This document shows positions 55,811-64,000 of a stretch of 64,000 nt of DNA, piece by piece (position 1 is the stretch's first letter; each line of letters opens with the position of its first letter). Both the position numbers and the translations under genes were made by a program. The notes beneath the pieces are model-generated. The model searched no databases. It was not told the DNA's origin and was given only the letters and a program-made list of their open reading frames with translations. Origin of the DNA: Harmothoe impar (lineage: Eukaryota; Annelida; Polychaeta; Phyllodocida; Polynoidae); contig OX381707.1 in NCBI GenBank assembly GCA_947462335.1, forward strand, positions 83,910,610 to 83,974,609. Reading direction: 5' to 3'.

Positions 55811-58033
55811 TTATTAGTGATACGTTTGACACCGACAGGAGGAGGCCAGCCTAGTTCATTTGGTGGTGTCATTATGGGTCATAAGACCTGAGGATAGGAG
55901 GGGGATTTAATTAGCAATGCAATTAAATACACTAGACGAAGGGGCTCATGGGATGAGAAGTTTGGTTTATTTGAGATCTCAATTTAACCATTGACCGAGG
56001 CTATAAGACTCCAACAGAGAACTCATTAGCCACCATTTGCCGGCCTGGCCATGTCCCCCCAGACCAGGTATACCTCAGACACAGACGGTCACGGTCCGTG
56101 ATCAAGGCATTCCTCCCAGGTGGGTGAGGTGTCCTCAAGTCAGCCTCATTCTGAGATGTGTAAGGGAGACACTGGTAACTCAGACGCCGCGCTGCATTTA
56201 CGAGGTTAATACACTCCTGAATCAAGATGATACATCAATGCAGTGTCGATGAATTGCATACTGGCACTGCCTTGACGCATCATGATGCCAATTCAATATC
56301 ACACATGATGTCGTACCAAAATGGTTAGCGGGAGTCTATCAGTTGTATACGTTGGGATACTAACTCTAGCACCGGTAGGGGACATGATACTCAGGAAATC
56401 TCTGAATGGAATATATATGTCTTCCACAAAAGGAGGGATGACATGTCTGGACCCCTCCCCCTTTCACTCCATGGACCCCCGACTATGTCCTTATGGATTG
56501 AGCTATGGTAAAATACACACCTTTCCTGCAGCCTTGGGGGGGGGGGGGAGTGAGTGAGTGAGTGTGTATGTGTGTGTGTATGTTGGGGGGGGGGGGTGGG
56601 GTGAGGTCTCTATAGTCTCCACATCTACCTCCATTTCTTCAGTTTGCACAGAGCTTCAGGGTCCTTTCTCAATATGTCAAGGCCCTCCCCTCCCCTCCCC
56701 CCCCTCCCCCTCCTCCCTCCCACACCTCCACACCTCATGTTGACTGGAGACCTGTGCAAGGTGACGCCCCCTTTTGGTAGACACACTGCTAGAAGTCAAT
56801 GTAGCTAAGCAGTAGAATCTACTGTAGGTTCACAGTATAAACTAGAGTATTCATGGCCAGGGGGGTCTACACTGTACAAAGCTGGTTGTCATATTTGTAG
56901 GTGTACAGTAAGTTCTACTGTAGGTGTTCAGTTTATTGTAGGTAAATCTACAATAGATTCAACTGTAAATCCATTCTACAGTACATTCTACTGTGCACAG
57001 AAATGTGTGTCCGCCTGGTTTTACATTGCAGGGATGTAAGAATAATATGGACCAACCATAGAGAATATCTTAATATTGCAGGGTCCTATTTCATTGTTGG
57101 TCTTATGTTGCCAGGTAGTTTACAGGTTACATTTCTAGTACTGTCCTAGTCTACTATGGGGTAAGAATGGAGCTTTAAACATTGCCTGCCATGTATACCA
57201 AAGGGTTAGAGTTGGCATGATTCCAGGAAGAAAACAAGATCTCTGCCCCCCCCCCCACTCCCCTCCCCCCTACTACCTCCCCATTCACCTCACTTTGATA
57301 CGCTAGGCACGGAGAAGTATTGTTGCAATATTCTTACTAATAAATACTACGTGTCAGTCCATATACAAGTTCCCACCAAAGTGTAACTACCTCCGGTAAG
57401 TCACCTCCAAGGGTGGAGAGGTCATGACTCTGAGTCCTCTGAGTCTACTTGCTCCTTGTCACATTCCATCCCCTATTCCTATGACTAAGTTACTGGAGGG
57501 ACTCTATGCCTGGACTATACATCATGGACTCGCAATACATATCGTGTACATATATAGCTTAACGCATTGTAAATTACCAAAACCAGACTAAGGATTTGTA
57601 GACCATTCTTGACATACCGCAACCGGTTGGCACTGTTGCTTCTAGTAGAGATAGTGCTGTTGCCGTGGGCGTACCCCTCCCCCTGCACCAGGCAGGGTTA
57701 AAGGTATAACGTTACATGGTGAGTAACTCGCCAGTGCTGCCTTCATGCACCATGCCCACATTTGAGCGCTATAAAGGCTTACTATGGTGCTGCCCTTCGT
57801 CTTAGATGGTGAAACAGAGACCATACTGATGTGCATATATGTACATGCCTCAATTCACTCATAATACCAGAGTACCTACATTAAACATGTTAAATTGGTA
57901 CAATATAAAAGCATACTGCTTACTAGTAGTCACCTATAAACTAAAGATGCTATACGTACTATCCCCTACCCCCGCTATCTCTTCTACATACCATGGCATG
58001 TTGACAGTATGGAGGTAGGTATGGTGCTGTAGG
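55811..58033. other. Gene-free; homopolymers and palindromic pieces
   Basis: G runs near 56536 and 56585 and a C-rich tract at 56685-56720. TCTACTGTA-type palindromic motifs at 56810-56995. GCATGATGC-family pieces at 56220-56290 and 57715-57760. No gene recognised. Confidence 0.4.
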
Positions 58034-58363
58034 CACAGGCTTGAACTGAGTAGCACGTTTATGCTTGGACTAGATGACTGTATATAGAACAAGGTATGAC
58101 AGAGCTAGACTCCCATCATTTTTCAACCCTAGATGGCCCTACTGTGTCATGCGTTTGGCCATAGAGGGTAGCGCCATCTAGTTAGCAATATACAAACTGC
58201 TTAGTCCACCATCATCTTTAGACTTCAGATGGTCCCACCTGTCTATGGTCAAACATATGGTACAGTAGGACCCTCTCGGGTTGATAGGTGATGGGTGTCT
58301 AGCTCTGTCACACCTTGCGCTATATACTCTAAGCATAAGCTTGCTACTCAGTTTAAGCCTGTG
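58034..58363. mobile_element. hAT-like MITE (8-bp duplication), copy 2
   Basis: Ends CACAGGCTTGAACTGAGTAG and AGTTTAAGCCTGTG with a perfect 8-bp GCTGTAGG on both sides (58026-58033, 58364-58371). Non-coding. Confidence 0.85.
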
Positions 58364-58559
58364 GCTGTAGGTGTGCCCCCTCCCCCTCCCCCTACCACCC
58401 CCACCGGTAATCACCTGTACCCCGAGATCCATCCTACTTACAGGACAACATCTATACACAACTATCATACACTCTCAGTATAAGACTGTACAGTGTACTA
58501 CTCTTGCTTACTTATCCCCGTATGTAGCATAACCGGCATGAGGTAAATTACCCCCATTA

Positions 58560-59170
58560 CCCTTCTGTATAGAGCTGAGTACCTGTCCCGGCTCCACTCC
58601 CACTGCCGCTGTAGGGGTACCGAGGTTTGCCCCTTTAAAGGTGCCCCTCCCCCTTGCACCCTGACTAGACCCGGCCTCCGTTTTATACTAGCTGTACACT
58701 CTAACCAACCAAGGCAGATCTACACGCCACATAACAACAATACCATCTGTATGGGAATGAAGTAAATCTCCACCGTACCCACAGTGTGTGGGGGAAGTTA
58801 AAGGTGCCCCTCCCCTTCCACCCTGACTAGACCCGGCCTCCGTCTTATACTAGCTGTACACTCTACAACTACTAGGGGCCAAGGCACATCTACACGTCAT
58901 ATAACAACAATAACATCTGTATGACAGTGAAGCACATCTCCACCCACTGCCCTACAGTGTGAGGGGGAAGGTAACATTAAAGGCCCAGCGCCCCTATATA
59001 CAGGACTGAGTACCTGTCCCGGCTCCACTCCGACTGCTGCTGCCGGGGCAGCAAGTTCTACAGCTTAAAAGGTGCCCCTCCCCCTTCCACACTGCCTGGA
59101 CCCCGGCACACTAACACTGTAACAGTTTAGTAACACTCTACAACTGGAAGGGGCCTGTAGGTGAATCTAC
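58560..59170. repeat. About three copies of a ~200-bp repeat
   Basis: Units share GTGCCCCTCCCCCTT, ACCCTGACTAGACCCGGCCT and ATCTACACG followed by ATAACAACAATA. Part of it (CTGAGTACCTGTCCCGGCTC) recurs at 58571 and 59006. Confidence 0.7.
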
Positions 59171-60153
59171 ACGTCATCTAACAACAGCAATGTGCGTGTA
59201 ATACACATCAAGCTAACATCGTGGATGTATGGCAGTATTGTACATGAAGTATTAGTTACCTGGTTGAGGTGCTGTGGTGTCCTGTAGGTGTGGGTGGTGC
59301 CTGGTAGCTGGGTGCGGGCCGAGTGGGGCCGGGACACGGGGAGGTGACGCCACCAGTCAGTAGGAGCAAAGAGGTATAACACCAAGAGGGCACACTACTA
59401 CTGAATGTAGTTCAAATGCGGGAGCAAAGAGCTAATAGCACCAAGAGGGCACACTACCTACAGATGTGGTGTTCCCTGTATGACTACTGATGGAGGGAGT
59501 GCAGCCTCCATATGCCATACAGTAGAATAGGAACCTGTATGGATTCAGAACTAGCCAATTTCTCCAAAGAGAATTTGTTTATTTTTTCTCCAAAAATGAG
59601 CAAATATAAATGCCAGAATATGACCTAAATCCTGTCATCAGCCAATAGTAAAGCCACTTGTATAATTTGCCCAGGTATCTGTTTCAGTTCTCAAGGAGGA
59701 GACAGACGCTTCATATCTTAAAATAGAATTATACTACCAATAAGTTTATGAATATTCAGATTGAGTTGACCAATTAAATTGCTTGTTTATAATAGGATCA
59801 GCTGCTTAGCAGACAGGGAAAATGACCTGAGAAACAAGAGACTGCTGTATCGTCGCGATAAAGTGCCGGTTTTGAATGAGCGCCAGTCTTGTTTGAGCAT
59901 CGGGGATACAGGGATCTTGAAACATACCTTAAGCACTAAAATAGAATCTCGAATAAGCACCTGTCATGGGTTTAAAAGCTCCGCCAAATTGAAGAGCGCC
60001 CCGGCCCCAGCGCTAAATGGTGACGATACAGTACTTTACTTCCCAGAGTTTGTGGCCTAGTAGATGCTGAGCTTTCTGGCGACATCCTTATGTGCATCTT
60101 GGATAGGTTAGAAAGTGACAGATTTGTATAATTGCACCTGTGAAACCTGAATG
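59171..60153. other. Gene-free stretch
   Basis: A short direct repeat AGAGGGCACACTAC occurs twice (59386, 59445). The 93-codon frame at 59779-60060 has no recognisable domain. Confidence 0.4.
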
Positions 60154-60379
60154 TACCGTAAAACTTCGCGTATAAGCCTAACTCGCGTATAAGCCGCACC
60201 CTGAGTTACGGCCGATCCTATCAGCCGCACTGGCGATCTGAATGTGCCGATTTTAGTACTGTATCATAGTGGCAAAAACTCGCATATAAGACGCACCCCG
60301 ACCCTGAGCCGATCCTATAAGCCGCACTGCCGATCTGATTCGCGTACTAGCCGCGGCTTATACGCGAGGTTTTACGGTA
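60154..60379. mobile_element. MITE with GCGTATAAGCC termini, copy 3
   Basis: Ends TACCGTAAAACTTCGCG and TACGCGAGGTTTTACGGTA, same internal GTATAAGCCGCACC repeats as the 4675 copy. Confidence 0.78.
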
Positions 60380-61757
60380 TGTATATTCCATTCAGCATGA
60401 ATTCCCCTGTGTTGTCATTCTCATCACTAGTTCATCACTGGTTTATCACTAGTCAACAGAAAATCACTATCCAGGCTTCACCAGGCACTTGTCATGCGAC
60501 ATAACAGTGGCTGCGCAATCACAGCAAATAGTGAACACTCTAATTGGCATTCCTTGGTCTTTGCTGGCAGTAGTACCACCCTCTACCACTGTGTGCCAGG
60601 CGCCGGTCTGTGTGTCCAGCATAGTGATGACTTCACCCTGCAGGTGGCGCTACCGTCTGAGTGGGATGCAGCTCCAGTCCAGACAAGGGAAGAACGATAC
60701 AGATGAGTCTCGCCATGGGGCTTTGCCTTTATTTCAGGTTTTATACTCTATACTCTAATATGTTTATTTGCATATAAATAGCATTGGGGACATTGAATAT
60801 GGAATTCTTAGTAGTTAAGTATAGTGATCGTCGTATTCACCCTGAAATAAATCTGCAGGCTTGTAGCTAGCCTATCCTTGAACTCAATTTGGAATTTAAT
60901 TTGCATTTCTGTCCTCAGTGTAAAAAAAGCAAAATTAAAGCGCCCTCATACATAGCCAAACATAATTTTCTTATTTCAAGAAACTAAGATAAAAGTAGAC
61001 TGATAAATAAACTCGACTGGCGGACAAACGACTAGTTTTAAGACAACTTATTTTCTTAAAACTAGCCATTTGTCCGCCAGGCGAGTTAATTTATCTTGGT
61101 TTCTTGAAATGAGAAAATTATTTTTTCTGTATAATATCCTGTTTATTACATTCTTATTTGATGAGTTAATTACACAGACGACTGTAGACTACTTTTTTTT
61201 TTTTTAAATAAAAAACATCGTTAGTCCAATGGCAGTACCCCCCCCCCCTGGTTTTCTCTGTTAAAACTTGACTATTGAACAACACAGGCTTGCCTTGCAT
61301 TCGTGAATTTTGAGGTGAGACAAAATGACCAACATTTAATCCCAGAAAGATCCGAGTACCCCTTAGTTAAATTTACCGGTTGTGATTCGAACTCTCGTGG
61401 GCTCCAGCAAATCAGGTAACATTATAACTAAATGTTATTAATAACTCATTAACTCATAAATCAAATATGGTGGGCGGCTTAATGCAATGAAATATATCGC
61501 AAGTTATTATTCTACCTACTACATAAATGCATACAGGAAACGTATACTTTAAGCCTAGAAGGTACAGACGGCATACGCGGGACGTAAGACTGTGGTACGC
61601 CATGCTGCCGTCAGCCGAAAGTAGTGCCAGTGGCGCCCCCAGCGAGTGAACGCGGAACTAAGCGCAAATATCGCCACCTCGCAGATTTTAGCAGAACTAA
61701 AGCTATCGCCGAGCACCAGCGAGCAGCAGCCGACAAATGTAAACAAAGCGCGGCAAA
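60380..61757. other. Region upstream of the recombinase gene
   Basis: Holds the hairpin at 60961-61120, a B-box-like GAGTTCGAATC (minus strand, 61387-61397) and, at 61570-61757, a CpG-rich stretch without TATA that may be the promoter of the following gene. Confidence 0.45.
60961..61120. repeat. Long imperfect hairpin
   Basis: ATAATTTTCTTATTTCAAGA ... GGCGGACAAACGACTAGTTT is followed, after about 10 nt, by its imperfect reverse complement. Probably a foldback MITE. Confidence 0.75.
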
Positions 61758-62458
61758 ATGACCACGCCCCCTACCGGAAAAATTGGAAATCAGGCTTCAG
61801 CGGACGACAATTTTCGTCATTCAGAGAAAATGGCAGAGGCCAAGAGCACGTACCTTGAAGGAGCGGGGTATTCAGTCATTCTGGACGACTTTGTTGTTGA
61901 TAACGTGGTGAATATCATACAGGAACTTCATCTGGAAAGTGGAGACAACGATGACCATGATTTAGCAGCAGTTAAAGAAGCGATTCATGCCGAAATAGCG
62001 ATGGAAATCGCTGAGGATGAAGAAAGACGTCAGAGAGAGGAGGAGAAAAAGCAAGACGATATTGTGGACGATACCGTGGTTTGTGGCGATATAGAATCAC
62101 TTATCGCTTCTATTTCTGACCGGGAAGATGGGGGAAAGTATTTGAAGAAAATCACGTCAGTAAATGAGGCGGAAGAGTTACATTTTCTTGACCTAACTGA
62201 AGATTTAGGGGCTGACGATTTTGTTTTGGGTATGGCTCTTGCCCAAAATCCATCTTGTCGTGAGAAGGTACATCAGACTCCTTCTAAGCCCAAGTCCAAG
62301 AAGTCGGTAAAAAACAAAGGGAAGGGAAAGAAGAAATCTAAGCCAAGACTAAGCCTGCACTATCGCCAGGAGCGGTAGACCCTGCCTTGAATGATGAGGA
62401 ATTGAAGGCGTACATAGAGGCACAGCGATCACAGAACACAGTAAAAAGGACCAAACAG
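61758..62458 (+). CDS. Tyrosine recombinase gene (Crypton/DUF3504 type), exon 1
   Basis: The N-terminal part is acidic and helical (MAEAKSTYLEGAGYSVILDD; an EIAEDEERRQREEEKK coiled stretch) and then Lys-rich (KSKKSVKNKGKGKKKSK), perhaps a nuclear signal. ATG at 61758 is the first; the ATG at 61830 has the better context (AAAATGG). The frame ends in a stop at 62376, but a one-base shift near 62343 continues as PALNDEELKAYIEAQRSQNT to a GTAAAT donor after 62458. That continuation is normal for this family, so either a base has been lost from the gene or the assembly has an error. Upstream DNA is CpG-rich. Confidence 0.65.
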
Positions 62459-62664
62459 GTAAATGCCATGTAATGATTGTGATTTGGTTATAAAAATGCT
62501 CGTCTGTGTATGACTCGATATATATTAAAATATAAAAAAAAAAGAAAAAAATTTAAAATTTAAAGAAAATTAAAATTTGGAAAAAGAGGAAATCATGAAA
62601 ATATGAAAAAAGACGTAATTTTCAACTTGGCATGATATTAAATGTACAAATTGTTTTCTAACAG

Positions 62665-62830
62665 GTGATAACAAAGTTTGAACAGTACATGAGCACTTAC
62701 CATCTTGATGCCCGATGGATGCAGCGACTTTAAATAACTACATTGCCAACTACCTCATCAGTGCTAGACGTGTGGACGGCGGCCAATTTGAACCTGACAC
62801 TTTGACCAGTGTACACCGTGCCCTGGACAG
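62665..62830 (+). CDS. Tyrosine recombinase gene, exon 2
   Basis: Acceptor TTTCTAACAG before 62665 and donor GTAAAT after 62830. It starts in phase (KFEQYMSTYHLDA), hits a stop at 62731, and is open in the neighbouring frame from about 62715 as MDAATLNNYIANYL...TLTSVHRALDR. That is the usual N-terminal SAM-like domain of DUF3504-type recombinases. One base appears lost near the CCC at 62711-62713. Confidence 0.65.
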
Positions 62831-63063
62831 GTAAATAAAGAAAGACATATCAATATCAATATTGTTTAGTGGTGCAGATATAAAAATTAAGAGTATGTAA
62901 AAATTAATTATTGCTTAAAATTGATAATTTCAATATTTTAAATTGTTTCCTGACCAATATATCTAAATTCTTTAATTCTTTGATTTAAATTGATAATTAA
63001 TCGCTACTTGCAATTTATGAAATTGATAAATTCTAAAAAAAAAATTTTAAATTTCTTTTTCAG

Positions 63064-64000
63064 GCACTTGAAGCAGAAGCGGTATGAGTACTGCATACTG
63101 ACTGATGAGGAGTTTAAAGGAAGTCGTTGTATCCTCCAGTCCCGTAGAAAGGAGCTGAAGTCACTTGGTAAAGGGAATAAGCCCAACAAGAGTGATGCCC
63201 TGACTGAGGATCAATTGGAGAAATTGTGGGCTGTGGGACTGTTTGGAGGGGGGGATGCCCGAGCACTACAAGATACCATTTTCTTTCATCTAGCGGCCGG
63301 GTTTGGATTCCGTGGTTGCCATGAAAGTAGGCAGCTGAAGTGGGGGGATGTTCATACAGGTGTGGATGATGATGGTACCCAATTCCTAGAGCTGAACTGT
63401 GAAAGAATTACCAAGACCCGCCAAGGGCAAGAGGGGGGTCATAACAGGGCGTACAACCCCTGTGTATACGCCAACCCTGATGACACAAGATGCCCAGTGC
63501 AGTTATATTTTTTGTTTCGTTCAAAGAGGCCCGAGGAAATCCCGAGGCTTACTTTTACCTTACTCCCAAACCAAACATGAGGCCCCTAGATAAGCCATGG
63601 TACAAGACACAGCCAATGGGGATTAATATGTTAAGCAAAATCATGCCAAGTATTGCAGAGGCTGCCGGATTAGACGGCCACATTACCAACCATTCTATAC
63701 GCCGCACCACTTGCCAGAATCTCCTCGCCTCTGATGTCCCTACCACTGCCAGCATTCAGCTGACCGGACACAAAAGCATTGAGTCTCTGTCCCACTATGC
63801 AGTAGCCACCAAAAAGCAGCAGAAAACCATGGCCATGATTGCAACTGGCCAGAAAAGGCCTAGGATGAATGAGGTAGCCTGCACCTCCCCCCCCCCCCCC
63901 TCCCCCCCCCCCCCTCGTGTCCGAAAAGCTGAGGATGTAGATGTTGTGGAGACCGAGCCAAAACGTGAGATTGCTGCTGCCGCCCCTCCACCAGCGGCCG
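63064..64000 (+). CDS. Tyrosine recombinase gene, exon 3 (catalytic domain, runs off the window)
   Basis: After a CAG acceptor, HLKQKRYEYCILTDEEF joins exon 2 in phase. The catalytic Arg is in GFGFRGCHESRQLKWGD. The frame breaks near the CCC at 63541-63543 and resumes one frame over as EAYFYLTPKPN. That part carries the HxxR box (NHSIRR), the LTGHKS motif and the nucleophile Tyr in SHYAV, so all catalytic residues are present. A Pro-rich, acidic tail follows and continues past 64000. This is the C-terminal domain shared by Cryptons and the domesticated KCTD1/ZMYM/QRICH1 proteins. A free Crypton copy or a domesticated gene are both possible. With three frame breaks it may be a pseudogene. Confidence 0.72.

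Noticed and set aside
59779..60060. 93-codon frame
   Set aside because: Contains sequence related to a dispersed repeat (GAATAAGCGCCAGT-like, also near 53195) and no domain.
60494..60706. 70-codon frame with a plausible-looking sequence (HCVPGAGLCVQHSDDF)
   Set aside because: No splice donor at its end, no recognised domain and not supported by neighbours.
61374..61440. tRNA-like B box GAGTTCGAATC
   Set aside because: No matching A box or acceptor stem found, so not listed as an RNA gene.

Overview
The window reads as nuclear DNA of an animal. It has spliced genes with GT/AG introns, many short non-autonomous DNA transposons with intact target-site duplications, minisatellites, and long G, C and GA runs. 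The repeat style and gene families fit a marine invertebrate, perhaps a cephalochordate or relative, but the sequence alone does not fix the species. Host coding content is low: a ricin-type (beta-trefoil) lectin-domain gene at the left end and a Crypton-type tyrosine recombinase gene running off the right end.

The main feature is a complete Polinton/Maverick (adintovirus-like) element at 18326-28836 (10,511 bp). It has 392-bp terminal inverted repeats that differ at about 5 positions by eye, 5'-AG...CT-3' ends and a perfect 6-bp target duplication (CATGAC). Its minus strand carries a tightly packed block: an orphan 230-aa ORF, FtsK/HerA-type packaging ATPase, a small pVI/PC1-like protein, a conserved 401-aa Polinton protein, chromodomain integrase, penton-like minor capsid protein, a basic core-like protein, double-jelly-roll major capsid protein, adenain-like protease and a small Cys-rich ORF. 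An Ala-rich, Cys-tailed protein is encoded divergently near the right end. Capsid, maturation, packaging and integration genes are all open, but there is no protein-primed DNA polymerase B, the usual hallmark gene, and no room for one. This is the best candidate for an unusual system: a compact, polymerase-less, apparently young Polinton whose TIRs are packed with RFX-, CCAAT-, E-box- and forkhead-like motifs.

Layout: 0.3-2.9 kb lectin gene with an intron holding 11 tandem partial copies of its own exon; 2.9-16 kb MITEs, an 84-bp tandem repeat, a 26-bp minisatellite and a GA tract; 16-30.6 kb a block of related repeats interrupted by a hairpin/tRNA-like insertion, the Polinton and a small MITE; 31.1-33.4 kb a ~70-bp satellite of about 31 units; 33.4-61.7 kb gene-poor DNA with many MITEs (hAT-, Harbinger-, piggyBac- and mariner-like by target duplication) and two short elements that combine TIRs with internal tandem repeats; 61.8-64 kb the tyrosine recombinase gene, with three single-base frame disruptions.

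Within the Polinton the division of labour is inferred from family knowledge: integrase inserts the element, ATPase packages DNA, MCP, penton and small core proteins build the virion, and the protease matures it. DNA replication would have to come from the host or from a related element in trans.
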